The notes: a model not told the origin generated them from the sequence alone. Positions 8,618 through 17,979 are shown, numbered from the stretch's first letter. The stretch is 64,000 bases of DNA from Sinosporangium siamense (GCF_016863435.1 NZ_BOOW01000032.1:1-64000), one strand, 5' to 3'. Translations and numbers: made by a program.

Positions 8618-9451
8618 ATGACCGGCACCCCTCCCACTCCTCCCTCAGGTAGCGAGTTCGATCCCACCAAACCAGACATAGCCCGCACATATCGGGCGCT
8701 CCAGCAGTGGGGAAAAAGGGATGCGTTGCCGGCGGATCGACATGCGGCGGCTGAGTTGATGCGGAAGATCCCCGGCGCCGACCAGGTGATGCAGGAGAAC
8801 AAAGCGGTTCTCGTACGGATGACCCGCTTCGCCGTCCGCCGGGGCCACACGCAGTTCGTGGACATCGGGGCGGGCACCCCGGCCACCTACGACGCTCGCT
8901 TGCCGGAGTTGCCCAATCTGATGGAGGTCGCCGCGGACATCCGCCCGGAGCGGCGCTGGGTCTCGGTGGATGTGAATCCGGTGGTCCTTGCCCACTTACG
9001 GGTGCTGGACCGGGACGGGGTGTCGACCCTGGAGGGCGACGTCCGCGATCTGGAAGGCATCTTCAACGACATCGAAGGCCAGAACCTGCTCGACCTGGGC
9101 AAGCCGGTGGTGGTCGTGCTCGGCGCGGTGATCCACTTTATCGACGATCATGAGGCCGCCAAGGTCGTGCCATACCTCATGCGGCGTCTCAGCCCAGGAA
9201 GCATGGTGTTGTTCACCCACGTCACCAGCACCGGGAGAGATCCCCAAATGGTCGCCGCGGGCAAAGCCGCATACGAAGCCCTGGTCGCACCCATCTGGGT
9301 CCGCAGCCAGGAGGAGATCGCCGTGCTGCTCGACGGGTTGACGCTGCATCCGCCGGGTCTGGTGCGCACAATCGCCTGGGATCCGGACGAGACCACCGAT
9401 CTCGCCAGCACCGAGGCGCCTCATTTCCTGGCCGCCGCCGGAGACTTCTGA
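8618..9451 (+). CDS. SAM-dependent methyltransferase, DUF574 (Methyltransf_19) family
   Basis: Protein of 277 residues of the actinobacterial S-adenosyl methyltransferase family formerly DUF574. Landmarks are KPDIARTYRALQQWGKRD near the start, the SAM loop FVDIGAGTPA, VSVDVNPVVLAHL, a DVRDLEGIF segment and VVVVLGAVIHFIDD. The ATG at 8618 has GGAGG six bases upstream. A second family member lies at 23928-24749. These genes are numerous in Streptomyces and relatives, often beside regulators, and their substrates are mostly unknown. A strong hairpin follows the stop. Confidence 0.9.
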   Translation: MTGTPPTPPSGSEFDPTKPDIARTYRALQQWGKRDALPADRHAAAELMRKIPGADQVMQENKAVLVRMTRFAVRRGHTQFVDIGAGTPATYDARLPELPNLMEVAADIRPERRWVSVDVNPVVLAHLRVLDRDGVSTLEGDVRDLEGIFNDIEGQNLLDLGKPVVVVLGAVIHFIDDHEAAKVVPYLMRRLSPGSMVLFTHVTSTGRDPQMVAAGKAAYEALVAPIWVRSQEEIAVLLDGLTLHPPGLVRTIAWDPDETTDLASTEAPHFLAAAGDF

Positions 9452-9460
9452 AGACCTGTC

Positions 9461-9495
9461 GTACGGCAGGCCGTGTTGTACGCGGCCTGCCGTAC
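9461..9495. terminator. perfect 12-bp inverted repeat after methyltransferase
   Basis: GTACGGCAGGCC at 9461-9472 pairs perfectly with GGCCTGCCGTAC at 9484-9495 around an 11-base loop, ten bases past the methyltransferase stop. No T run follows, as is common for actinobacterial terminators. The arm shares the TACGGC core of the repeats at 1511-1614. Confidence 0.65.
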
Positions 9496-9504
9496 CCCAA
9501 ACGT

Positions 9505-9675
9505 GTCAGGCATGAAGACCAGCCTGCCGACACTGTCGTCGGCGGCCACACGCACGACGGCCTTGGCGACGTCGTCGAAGCAGAGGCGTTCGCTGACCAG
9601 CGGCTTGAGGCTGCCGCAGGGGGCCATGGCGCTCAGTTCCCGGTGGTCCGCGAGGACCGGCCGCCCATCACGATC
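9505..9675 (-). pseudogene. C-terminal remnant of a zinc-type alcohol dehydrogenase/quinone reductase
   Basis: Minus-strand frame reading ADHRELSAMAP, then GSLKPLVSERLCFDDVAKAV and ADDSVGRLVFMPD. This is the usual end of medium-chain zinc or quinone dehydrogenases, where a G-x-L-x-P-x-(V/I) strand leads to a dimer segment and a final GRLV strand. No nucleotide-binding GxGxxG or catalytic domain lies upstream, where an unrelated gene ends at 9707. I read it as a truncated relic. The match is short, so confidence is moderate. Confidence 0.5.
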
Positions 9676-9706
9676 AGTCTGTGTCCGTTCGCAAAGGAAC
9701 TCAGCT

Positions 9707-10825
9707 TCAAATGTTCACCGAGTTTCCCGGTTCTTCTCCCCGATAGGACGCCGCGCGGAACATTGCCGTGAAAGCCCCTGTTCCGTGCCGCTGATCGAGC
9801 CAGCCGGAAAGGCTCGCGAGCGAACCGCTGACCATGGCTCGGACGATAAGGGTATGCAGGTCTTCAGCCGCACCTCTTCCGATCTCGCGGAGAAACGCGG
9901 TGTACCGGCTGCCTACGTCGCGTGCGTATGACCCCATGCTTGCCAAGTACGCGTCCGCCACAGTGCCCTGCGCGAGTCTGGACCGGACTTTGGGGTCGTG
10001 CAGGGTTGTGAGGTCAGAAAAGGACAGACGGTCGGTCGCATCCCGGAAGGCGTACAAATCCGGCCCATCTTTCGGTGCGACGATGCCACCCCGCTTAGCT
10101 GCTTGACGGGTTATGCGCTTGGCCTCCCGATCTGTTGCACCTTCCATGACAATCCCAAGGTTGCGGGTAGAACGTGTGCCATCCGCATCGGGAGCCGAGT
10201 AGGTGCGGCCGTCCAGGGTACGAGCGTTGATTCCGTATCGGCTCCGAACGATCTTCGTACCCCACAACCGATATTGCCGGTAAGTGCCGTAGTGCAGGCA
10301 GTCATGCGCGTAGGAGCGAAAAAGATCGAGTGCGACCAGATCCGGCGAGGTCGCCGAATCGGCGCTGAGGTCACCATATCGAGTGATGATCGCGCCCATT
10401 TGCAGGTGACGGTCACCCTGATTGGGATAGTGGAAGCCGCCCCACCCCTCCGACGACGACCGCACCCCGACCCAGACGCGATCGGTGGGCAGCACATCGC
10501 CGAGTCCAAGAGCCGCGTAGCGGCCCGCTAAGAGATCGACGCCGCAGGCGACGATCTCGGGCAGTCGCTCCGAAGCATCCAAGCTCAGCACCCACGGCAG
10601 GAGTGACACGGTGAGTTCGGGATGGGTTCTGTCTAGAGCCGCTGTGGCACGCAGACTCGCGAGCCGCTCATAAACGGCTGCCTGTTCTGTCGCGCTGCCC
10701 CTCACATGCTCGTTTGGGGCGAGCAGTGCCAGGGCACCCGGCAGGGTGACTAATCGCTCTTGCCGAGGATCAAAAGTCGATGCGACTCCTGTACACCTTC
10801 GGGAAGGTCGCTTGGTGCGAACCAC
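9707..10825 (-). CDS. hypothetical protein with HDxxH motif, downstream of Nudix gene
   Basis: I do not recognise this protein (up to 372 residues). It is soluble, mixed alpha/beta, with a possible metal-binding motif His-Asp-Cys-Leu-His in SYAHDCLHYGTYRQYRLWG, and a basic segment TDREAKRITRQAAKRGG. The 10825 GTG start overlaps the Nudix gene by 76 bases and would place a rare TTA codon in the overlap. A GTG at 10705 would give about 332 residues and no overlap, and may be the real start. With the Nudix gene it forms a minus-strand pair of noticeably lower GC than neighbouring operons, which hints at horizontal acquisition. Confidence 0.68.
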   Translation of the reverse strand: MVRTKRPSRRCTGVASTFDPRQERLVTLPGALALLAPNEHVRGSATEQAAVYERLASLRATAALDRTHPELTVSLLPWVLSLDASERLPEIVACGVDLLAGRYAALGLGDVLPTDRVWVGVRSSSEGWGGFHYPNQGDRHLQMGAIITRYGDLSADSATSPDLVALDLFRSYAHDCLHYGTYRQYRLWGTKIVRSRYGINARTLDGRTYSAPDADGTRSTRNLGIVMEGATDREAKRITRQAAKRGGIVAPKDGPDLYAFRDATDRLSFSDLTTLHDPKVRSRLAQGTVADAYLASMGSYARDVGSRYTAFLREIGRGAAEDLHTLIVRAMVSGSLASLSGWLDQRHGTGAFTAMFRAASYRGEEPGNSVNI

Positions 10826-11202
10826 CTAGCCTCCAGGATTTCAAAAGAATCCGTTTTGACCGTGCCGCCGATGAACGTGGCCTCATAGGCCACCTCCAAG
10901 CGCAGCTTGTAGCCGCTTTTGAGATTTGCAAGGTCGCCTACCTTGACGTTCAGGCCGGTCTCTTCATGCACTTCGCGAACGATAGTGTCCTCGAACCTCT
11001 CGCCCTTTATCGCGTATCCAGTCGGGAGCCCCCACGGCCGGTCCTCCGGCCACAGACGATGCCGAAGGAGGAGCACTCGCCCTTCCTCATCCCGCACGAT
11101 CCCGGTAACCCCCACCATGAACTTCGCGTGCGAGATCCACAGCACCCGCCACTGAATCGGCCCTCGAATGAGCCGCCACATCATTGCAATGAGCTTTTTC
11201 AC
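10750..11202 (-). CDS. Nudix hydrolase
   Basis: Protein of 150 residues with a textbook Nudix box at about residues 62-84: G, five residues, E, seven residues, then REVHEETGL. This loop binds the divalent metal for hydrolysis of nucleoside-diphosphate-linked compounds. The N-terminal 25 residues (KKLIAMMWRLIRGPIQWRVLW split by the start Met) are basic and hydrophobic and may associate with membrane. Codon use is less GC-biased than in most genes here. It lies directly upstream of the hypothetical gene ending at 9707. The specific substrate cannot be told from the box alone. Confidence 0.92.
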   Translation of the reverse strand: MKKLIAMMWRLIRGPIQWRVLWISHAKFMVGVTGIVRDEEGRVLLLRHRLWPEDRPWGLPTGYAIKGERFEDTIVREVHEETGLNVKVGDLANLKSGYKLRLEVAYEATFIGGTVKTDSFEILEARWFAPSDLPEGVQESHRLLILGKSD

Positions 11203-11769
11203 GGTGGTCCCCTTGCGATCCGATTGCCTCTGTCACGCCGACTTCCAGGTCTGAAGCCGGGCAACGGCGTAGATACGGCAATCATGGTCCGCGCCTGTGC
11301 GCATGTCCCGCATCACCGTGCCCTACATCACGTGCTCCCGCAATCGGAACGGCACAGATGACTACCTCGGCGTCATCGATGCAGCCACTGGGAAGGAGAT
11401 AATCCGGGCTGTGATTAAACAAGCTCGCTGACCAGCAGGTCAACCTCATCCACATTCGGATACGCGGTTCTCGGCAGCACACGCGCACATGCGCCCGGGC
11501 CGCCGAAGCCGAGATGTCGCTATCCGGTAGAACGAGAGTGCTTAAAAGTAATAAATAGTGGCAGCCCGGCGGCGTCGCGAGCGGCTCTAGGCTGAACTGA
11601 GATAGTTGTGCCGGATCGCGGGGGTGTTTCGCAAGGAGATTACCGCCTATGCCGGAGTGGCTCGCTCAGGATGACCTAGGTGGGGAACGCCTCCGCTGCC
11701 GCCCATACGGCAGATGTCGCAATGACGCTGACTATCGCGGAGCCCGGTGACCTAGCGTCCTGCGGCGCC
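11203..11769. other. 567-bp region with one possible short ORF
   Basis: Between the Nudix gene and the ABC ATPase gene (both minus strand) I find no established gene. Lower-GC sequence continues to about 11.6 kb. The only coding signal I would mention is the 33-codon frame at 11649-11750 on the plus strand. A minus frame at 11282-11488 has no start context or recognisable motif. Confidence 0.5.
11649..11750 (+). CDS. possible 33-residue protein
   Basis: Short frame starting MPEWLAQDD and ending DADYRGAR. It is listed because AAGGAG lies at 11633-11638, ten bases before the ATG, in an otherwise empty region. The product is charged, with two Cys, and has no membrane segment. It matches no family I know and may be chance. 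Confidence 0.25.
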   Translation: MPEWLAQDDLGGERLRCRPYGRCRNDADYRGAR

Positions 11770-12588
11770 TCAAGCGTGGGCCGACCACCGCCCGTTCCGG
11801 CGGGCGATACGCACCGGGTGGTCGAAACACTCACTCACCCGGTCCGTCGTCAGCACGTCGTCCACCGGCCCGGAATAGAGGTTGTGCCCGTCGCGGAGAA
11901 GGAGGGCGTGCGTGGTGCTGGCCGGCAGCTCCTCCAGGTGGTGGGTCACCAGCACAGTCGCGAGCGACGGGTGTTCGCCGCGCAGGGTGTCGAGGCTGGT
12001 GAGGAGGATTTCACGGGCGGCCAGGTCGAGTCCTGTGGCCGGTTCGTCGAGAAGCAGGAGCCGGGGCTCAGGCATGAGAGCCCGCGCGATAAGGGCGCGG
12101 CCGCGTTCCCCCTGGGAGAGGGTGGGCCAGCGTGCCTCCCGCCTGGCCTTCATGCCGAGCAGGTCGATGAGGCGATCCGCCCGTTCCTCCTGCTCGGGGG
12201 TGGGGGCCCAGCGGGGAACCATTTCGGTGGTGTTGGTCAGCCCGGTGAGCACGACATCGCGCACCTGCAGAGGCGATTCGAGGGGATGGCGGGGGTTGAT
12301 GTGGCCAAGGTAGCTGCGCAGTTCGCGCACGTCGACGCGGCCCAGCCGCCGCCCCAGCACCTCGACGGTGCCCCGGGTGGGGTGGGTGACGGCCCCGAGC
12401 AGGCTGAGCAGCGTGGTCTTGCCCGCGCCGTTGGGGCCGATCAACGCCCAGTGTTCGCCCCGCTCGACGATCAGGGAGATCGATTGAAGCAGATGCCGGC
12501 CGTCACGAACGATCGCTGCGTCCGCGACGTTGAGCACCGGACCACTGTCCGAGGGCCGCGAGATAACCATCTCGTGATTCTGCCGCAT
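11770..12588 (-). CDS. ABC transporter ATP-binding protein (orphan)
   Basis: Single nucleotide-binding domain of 272 residues. It shows Walker A GPNGAGKTT, a Q-loop region near GHINPRHPLE, the signature LSQGERGRALIARAL, Walker B LLLLDEPATGLD and the switch His in LVTHHLEEL. The tone of the sequence is that of YlmA/ModF-like ATPases that occur without membrane partners. No permease or binding protein lies on the same strand nearby. The ATG at 12588 lacks a clear ribosome site; an internal ATG at 12570 is possible. Its transport partner or a non-transport role remains open. Confidence 0.88.
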   Translation of the reverse strand: MRQNHEMVISRPSDSGPVLNVADAAIVRDGRHLLQSISLIVERGEHWALIGPNGAGKTTLLSLLGAVTHPTRGTVEVLGRRLGRVDVRELRSYLGHINPRHPLESPLQVRDVVLTGLTNTTEMVPRWAPTPEQEERADRLIDLLGMKARREARWPTLSQGERGRALIARALMPEPRLLLLDEPATGLDLAAREILLTSLDTLRGEHPSLATVLVTHHLEELPASTTHALLLRDGHNLYSGPVDDVLTTDRVSECFDHPVRIARRNGRWSAHA

Positions 12589-12764
12589 ATGGGGGAGTGC
12601 ACTTAACGAGAGCCAGGGGAGAGTCCGTACGGCGGAACCGCTGTGATCGGCGATTGTGCCGGAGGACTAGGCAGGGACCTCGGGTTTTGGCTGCGAGGTC
12701 AGTGAACGCGGGCCGTACGGCTTCTAGCGTCCGACTATTCCCGCTCCCTCCCCGAGGTGGTCTT

Positions 12765-14336
12765 GTGACTTCGTCCACCCTCAGGGCCGCCTTGGCCGCC
12801 CTGCTCCTCCTGCCCGTAGCGGCCTGCGCCGGATCCACAACGCAGAAGGGCTCGGCCGGCGGCACCGCCCGCGACACGCTGCGCTGGGCATCGGAGGGCT
12901 CAGCCAACAACCTCGACATCGCCCACGGGTTCAACGGTGCCTCCACGCTGATCCAGGCCGCGGTGCTCGACACCATGGTGGCCTTGGACAAACAGGGTGC
13001 GCCGGCGCCTCGCCTGGCCGAGTCGTGGACGCGGCCCGACCCCAAGACCTACCTGTTCAAGCTGCGCCAGGGGGTGAAGTTCAGCGACGGCACCCCGCTG
13101 ACCGCCGACGACGCGGCCTTCTCGCTGGCCAGGCACCTCGACCCGGTCGTGGCCTCGCAGGCGGCGGCCTACTTCACCTCGGTGAAGTCCGTCGAGCCGG
13201 TCGGCGCCGACCAGGTCAAGGTCACGATGAAGAAGCCGAACTCGGCGTTCCTCGCGCTGGCCGCCATCGCCTGGCAGGTCACACCGCGCAAACTCGCCGA
13301 AGCCCACCCCAAGGACCTCGGCAGTCCCGAGGTCGGCACGATCGGCACCGGCGCCTTCAAGGTGGACAAGTTCTCCATCACCTCCGGCATCGAACTCTCC
13401 CGGAACCCCCACCACTGGGGTGAGAAGCCCGCACTGAGCAAGGTCGAGATCAAGAACATCAGCGACCCGGAGACGCTGCGCCTCGCCCTCCAGTCCGGCG
13501 AGATGGACGCCACGCGCGATGTCAGCCCGCGCGAGGCCCGCAAGTGGAAGGGCATGGCGGGGGTGAAGCCGACGTTCTTCCCCGGCAACAACATCGCCTA
13601 CCTGTCCCTGGCCGTCGGCAACGGCCCGCTGAAGGACGTGCACGTGCGGCGGGCCATCGCCCACGCCGTCAACCGCAAGGCCATCGCGGACCTGATGACC
13701 CAGGGCAACGGGCAGCCCGCCGCCGTGGTGATGCCGCCACCGCAGGTCAGCGCGGTGTACGGCACCGCCGTACCGGCCTTCAAGGAATATCCGTACGACA
13801 TCGCCGCGGCCAAGGCCGAGCTGGCCAAGTCCGCGCACGCAGGCGGCTTCGAGATGAAGGTCGCCTACGGGTCGACCGGCGACAGCGGCACCGTGATGCA
13901 GGCCGTCGCCGCCGACCTGGCGAAGATCGGCATCAAGCTCACGCTGGAGCCCATGCCCGCCGACAAGTACATGAACAAGATGATGGAACACGACGGGCTC
14001 ACCGTGCAGTTCCACGAACTCGCCTACGGCACCCCGGACCCGGGTGAGCTCCTGCCGGACATGGTGGGCAGCGTCGCCGCCAAGCCGCAGGGCTTCAACT
14101 TCTCCGGCTACAGCTCCCCCGAGCTCGACGCCAAGTTGGAGGATCTCGCCGCCTCGGCCACCGACGAGGAGAAGAGGAAGCACGTCACCGACATGCTCAA
14201 CGACCTCGCCGAGCAGGTGCCCTACATCCCGCTTTATGCGACCAACAATGGCTTCGCGCTGAACGAGAAGTTCACCGCCGAAGTCCACACCTGGACGGAG
14301 AACATCTTCGCCGCCGTCCGGCCCGCCGGGAGTTGA
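12765..14336 (+). CDS. dipeptide/oligopeptide ABC transporter, substrate-binding lipoprotein
   Basis: Family 5 extracellular solute-binding lipoprotein of 523 residues. The leader ends in the lipobox VAAC, so Cys22 should be lipidated and hold the protein on the outer face of the membrane. Family marks are ESWTRPDPKTYLFKLRQG split over about residues 85-105, KFSDGTPLTADD, GTGAFKV and the C-terminal YIPLYATNN. GTG at 12765 is used because GAGGTGG precedes it and the signal peptide begins there. It is the first gene of a four-gene transporter operon (overlaps of four bases). The ligand is likely a peptide or N-acyl amino acid given the racemase gene downstream. Confidence 0.93.
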   Translation: MTSSTLRAALAALLLLPVAACAGSTTQKGSAGGTARDTLRWASEGSANNLDIAHGFNGASTLIQAAVLDTMVALDKQGAPAPRLAESWTRPDPKTYLFKLRQGVKFSDGTPLTADDAAFSLARHLDPVVASQAAAYFTSVKSVEPVGADQVKVTMKKPNSAFLALAAIAWQVTPRKLAEAHPKDLGSPEVGTIGTGAFKVDKFSITSGIELSRNPHHWGEKPALSKVEIKNISDPETLRLALQSGEMDATRDVSPREARKWKGMAGVKPTFFPGNNIAYLSLAVGNGPLKDVHVRRAIAHAVNRKAIADLMTQGNGQPAAVVMPPPQVSAVYGTAVPAFKEYPYDIAAAKAELAKSAHAGGFEMKVAYGSTGDSGTVMQAVAADLAKIGIKLTLEPMPADKYMNKMMEHDGLTVQFHELAYGTPDPGELLPDMVGSVAAKPQGFNFSGYSSPELDAKLEDLAASATDEEKRKHVTDMLNDLAEQVPYIPLYATNNGFALNEKFTAEVHTWTENIFAAVRPAGS

Positions 14337-15298
14337 CGGTGGCGATCCTCGCCTTCCTCGGCCGGCGCCTGCTGGCCGCGGTGCTGTTGCTCGGCGTGCT
14401 CTCGGTGCTCACCTTCGGCCTGCTCGCCGCCTCGCCGGGCGGGCCGGAGCAGGTGCTGCTCGGCGGACGCCCCTCCACTCCGGAGACCAGGGCCGCCATC
14501 CGCGCCGAGTATCACCTGGACGATCCGTTCCCGGTGAGATATGCCAGGTGGCTGGGCGACGTGCTGAGCGGTGACTTCGGCACGTCGATCGCCTATCGCG
14601 AGCCCGTCGTCAACATCATCGCCGAACGACTGCCGATCACCGCCGGCCTCGCGGCTTATGCCGTGGTCATCACCGTGGTGGTGGGGGTGCCGCTCGGACT
14701 GATCGCCGCGATCCGGCGGGGCGGCACGCTCGACCAGGGCATCACGGCCACGTCCCTGATCGCGCTCGCGATCCCGTCGTTCGCGCTGAGCATCCTGCTG
14801 TTGTACGGCTTCGCCGTCGCCCTCGGCTGGTTCCCCGTCTTCGGCGTCGGCGAGACGCCGATGGAACGCATCGTGCATCTGACGCTGCCCGCCGTCGCGC
14901 TCGCGAGCGCGCAGACGGCGATCGTGGTGCGGCAGATGCGGGCCGCCGCGCTCGACCTCGACCAGCAGGACTTCATGACGTTCGCCAAGGCCAGGGGGCT
15001 GGCCCGGCCGACCGTCTGGATCGCTTACGCGCTGCGCAACGCCGCGCTGCCCGTGCTGACCGTGGGCGGGCTCATCCTCGCCGCGAACCTCACCGGGGCG
15101 CTCTTCGTCGAGCAGGCGTTCGGGCTGCACGGCCTCGGCTCGCTGCTCGTCGGCGCCGTCGGGCAGAAGGACATCCCCATCGTGCAGATGCTCGTCCTGC
15201 TCAGCGGCGCGATCGTGGTCGTGGTGAACCTGCTGATCGACCTGGCCTACCTGGCGGTCGACCCGCGGGTGAGATACGGCGCGATGGAGGCCGCATGA
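14333..15298 (+). CDS. dipeptide-type ABC transporter permease (DppB-like)
   Basis: Membrane permease of 321 residues with about six helices. The N-terminal FLGRRLLAAVLLL helix, the DPFPVRYARWLGDVLSGDFG loop typical of DppB/OppB, and the EAA-type coupling loop AKARGLARPTVWIAYALRNA are visible. It starts with TTG at 14333, overlapping the binding-protein stop (TTGA); GTG at 14339 is an alternative. It pairs with the next permease to form the channel. Confidence 0.93.
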   Translation: MTVAILAFLGRRLLAAVLLLGVLSVLTFGLLAASPGGPEQVLLGGRPSTPETRAAIRAEYHLDDPFPVRYARWLGDVLSGDFGTSIAYREPVVNIIAERLPITAGLAAYAVVITVVVGVPLGLIAAIRRGGTLDQGITATSLIALAIPSFALSILLLYGFAVALGWFPVFGVGETPMERIVHLTLPAVALASAQTAIVVRQMRAAALDLDQQDFMTFAKARGLARPTVWIAYALRNAALPVLTVGGLILAANLTGALFVEQAFGLHGLGSLLVGAVGQKDIPIVQMLVLLSGAIVVVVNLLIDLAYLAVDPRVRYGAMEAA

Positions 15299-16089
15299 GA
15301 GCCGTACTGATCACCGTCCTGGCGCTCGCCGGCCTCGCCGCACTGGTCGGCGACGCCGTCGCGCCCCACGATCCCGCCGCACAGAACCTCGTGCTCGGTG
15401 CCGTCGGACCGAGCGCCGACCACTGGCTCGGCACCGACGAACTCGGCCGGGACGTGTTGTCCCGGCTGCTGGCCGGCGCCGGAAGCGCGCTGTTCTGGCC
15501 GGTTCTGGTCGCCGTCGGCACCACTCTGCTCAGCACCGCTCTCGGGCTTTACGCGGGATATCGCGGCGGCTGGGTCGACTCGCTCATGATGCGCGTCGCC
15601 GACCTCGCCATCGCGATGCCCGGCATGCTCGTGCTGATCGTGCTCGTCGGCGTGATCGGCGGGGGGTACGGCTGGGCCGTGCTGGCCATGGCCGTGTTGT
15701 TCACGCCCGGCGACATCCGCGTCGTGCGCAGCCTCACCCTGGCGCAGCGCCAGATGGCTTACGCCGAGGCGGCTTACACGCTGGGACTGCGCCCCTCGCG
15801 CATCATGTTCCGCCACCTGCTGCCGAACCTCGCCCCGACCGTCGTCGCGAGCGCCCTGCTCAGCTTCGTGGCCGCCCTGGTCTCCCTGGCCGGGTTGTCC
15901 TTCCTCGGCATCGGCCTGCCCGCCGGCACCCCCGACTGGGGGCTGATGATCGAGGAGAACCGCGGGCTGCTCGACCTCAACCCGCTGGCCTCCATCGCGC
16001 CCGCGGCCCTCATCACCGTGGTCGCCTCGGCGGCGACGCTGCTGGGCGACCGGCTGTTCGAAACCATGTCCGAGGGAGGCGCGAGGTGA
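15295..16089 (+). CDS. dipeptide-type ABC transporter permease (DppC-like)
   Basis: Second permease, 264 residues. It has the DppC/OppC marks HWLGTDELGRDVLSRLLAG after the first helix and the coupling loop AAYTLGLRPSRIMFRHLLPN, then GLSFLGIGLPAGTPDWG. The ATG overlaps the preceding stop by four bases (ATGA). It is somewhat short for the family because the cytosolic N-terminal extension is absent. It should heterodimerise with the preceding permease. Confidence 0.93.
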   Translation: MRAVLITVLALAGLAALVGDAVAPHDPAAQNLVLGAVGPSADHWLGTDELGRDVLSRLLAGAGSALFWPVLVAVGTTLLSTALGLYAGYRGGWVDSLMMRVADLAIAMPGMLVLIVLVGVIGGGYGWAVLAMAVLFTPGDIRVVRSLTLAQRQMAYAEAAYTLGLRPSRIMFRHLLPNLAPTVVASALLSFVAALVSLAGLSFLGIGLPAGTPDWGLMIEENRGLLDLNPLASIAPAALITVVASAATLLGDRLFETMSEGGAR

Positions 16090-17846
16090 CCCTCCTCACC
16101 GTGACCGGCCTGACCATCACCGGCCGGCACCTGCTCGTCGACGACGTCGACCTGACCGTCGCGGCGGGGGAGACCCTGGGGCTCGTCGGCGAGTCCGGCA
16201 GCGGCAAGTCGCTCACCGCCCGTGCCGTCGCCGGACTCCTCCCCAAAGGGCTGACGGCCACCGGCTCCGTCCTCCTGGGCGACGGTGCCGGCATGCAGTT
16301 GATCGGTGCGCGGGAGCGTGTGCTGCGCTCGGTGCGCGGCAACCGGATCTCGCTGCTCATGCAGGACCCCTTCACGATGCTCAACCCCCTGCGCACCGCG
16401 GGCCTGCACATCGCCGAGTCCCTGCCGAAGCGCCCCCGCGGCGGCACCCTGCGGGAGGAGGTCGTGCGCCGCCTCGCCGAAGTCGGCATCGACGACCCCG
16501 CCGTAGCCGACCGCTACCCGTTCCAGCTCTCCGGCGGCATGCGGCAGCGCGTCGCCATGGCGGCGGCCCTGGCCGGCGACCCCGAACTGCTGATCGCCGA
16601 CGAACCCACCACCGCCCTCGACGCCACCACGCAGCACGAGATCCTCATGCTGCTGCGCAAACTCCAGGAGGCACGCGGCATGGGGGTCGTGCTGATCACG
16701 CACGACCTGCGAGTGGCGTTCGAACTCTGCGACCGCGTCTCGGTCATGTACGCCGGCCGCATCGTCGAACGCGGCCCCGGCGCGCACGTGGCCAAGGAAC
16801 CCGCCCACCCCTACACCTCGGGGTTGCTCGCCGCGCTGCCGTCGGTGACGCGGACCCTGCCCGTGCTCACCGGCATCCCCGGCAACGTGCCGCCGGCGGC
16901 GGAGGTGACCGAGGTGTGCGCCTTCGCCGCTCGCTGCGGCCAGGCCACCGCCGAGTGCACCAAGGCCAGGCCGGTCCTGCGCGAGCTCGGCGCGGGCCGG
17001 CACACCGCCTGCCTGCACGAGGTGCGGCCAAGGAACGATCACGCCCCCGAGCCGGCTCCCGCCGTACAGACCTCAAGGCCGTTTTTTACGGCAGAGCCCG
17101 GTGAGCCTCTCCTCCGGATCGAGGACCTGCGCAAGGCGTATGGCACGCACGTCGCGCTCGGCGGTGTCGCCCTTGAGGTGCGGGCGGGGGAGAGCGTGGG
17201 CGTCGTCGGGGAGTCCGGGTCCGGCAAGACCACCCTGTCCCGCTGCGTCCTCGGCCTGGTCACTCCCGACGGCGGCCGTATCGAGCTCGCCGGGGAGGAC
17301 ATCACCCCGCGCGGGAGGCGCACCCGCGCCGCCCGGGCGCACCGCCTGGTGCAGTGCGTCTTCCAGGACCCCTCGACCTCGCTCAACCCCGCGCTGACCG
17401 TCGGTTCCACCCTGGCCGAGGCGGCGGCGCAGGGCCCGGCCGAGGGGCGGTTGTCCGTCGCCGACCTGCTTGACCTGGTAGGTCTGCCCGCGGCGTATGC
17501 CGTCCGGAAGCCCCGTGCGCTCTCGGGCGGCGAACGGCAGCGGGTGGCCATCGCGCGGGCTCTCGCCGTACGCCCCGCGTTGCTGATCTGCGACGAGCCG
17601 GTGGCGTCGCTGGACGTGTCGGTGCAGGCGCACGTGCTGGAACTGCTGCGCGGGGTGAGCCGGGATCTCGGCACGAGCCTGCTGTTCATCACCCACGATC
17701 TCGCGGTGGTCAGGCAGATCGCCGAACGCATGGTGGTGCTCTTCAAGGGGGCGGTGGTGGAGTCGGGGGAGACGGCGGGACTGCTCGACCGGCCGCGGCA
17801 CGACTACACGAGGAGACTGGTGGCCTCTGTGCCCCCGACCCCCTGA
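16086..17846 (+). CDS. fused two-domain ABC ATPase for peptide transporter (DppDF-like)
   Basis: Two complete nucleotide-binding domains in one 586-residue chain, replacing the usual separate DppD and DppF. Domain 1 has GESGSGKS, signature LSGGMRQRVAMAAAL and LLIADEPTTALD, followed by the oligopeptide C-terminal motif with CAFAARCGQATAEC (possible Fe-S-like cysteines of this family). Domain 2 (from about residue 340) has [24 protein letters not shown] and LLICDEPVASLD. It begins in a four-base overlap with the permease gene and ends the operon. Confidence 0.94.
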   Translation: MTLLTVTGLTITGRHLLVDDVDLTVAAGETLGLVGESGSGKSLTARAVAGLLPKGLTATGSVLLGDGAGMQLIGARERVLRSVRGNRISLLMQDPFTMLNPLRTAGLHIAESLPKRPRGGTLREEVVRRLAEVGIDDPAVADRYPFQLSGGMRQRVAMAAALAGDPELLIADEPTTALDATTQHEILMLLRKLQEARGMGVVLITHDLRVAFELCDRVSVMYAGRIVERGPGAHVAKEPAHPYTSGLLAALPSVTRTLPVLTGIPGNVPPAAEVTEVCAFAARCGQATAECTKARPVLRELGAGRHTACLHEVRPRNDHAPEPAPAVQTSRPFFTAEPGEPLLRIEDLRKAYGTHVALGGVALEVRAGESVGVVGESGSGKTTLSRCVLGLVTPDGGRIELAGEDITPRGRRTRAARAHRLVQCVFQDPSTSLNPALTVGSTLAEAAAQGPAEGRLSVADLLDLVGLPAAYAVRKPRALSGGERQRVAIARALAVRPALLICDEPVASLDVSVQAHVLELLRGVSRDLGTSLLFITHDLAVVRQIAERMVVLFKGAVVESGETAGLLDRPRHDYTRRLVASVPPTP

Positions 17847-17979
17847 TCAAGCGAGCGCTACAGCATTTCGTACTGGTTTGTAATACTTCAGTGTCTAGTG
17901 GGCGAAGTGCCAGAGTAGAGAGCCTTACCGATATGGACGACCAGCCGCGCCGCTCAGCCGCGCACCCTGTGAGGGTGTC

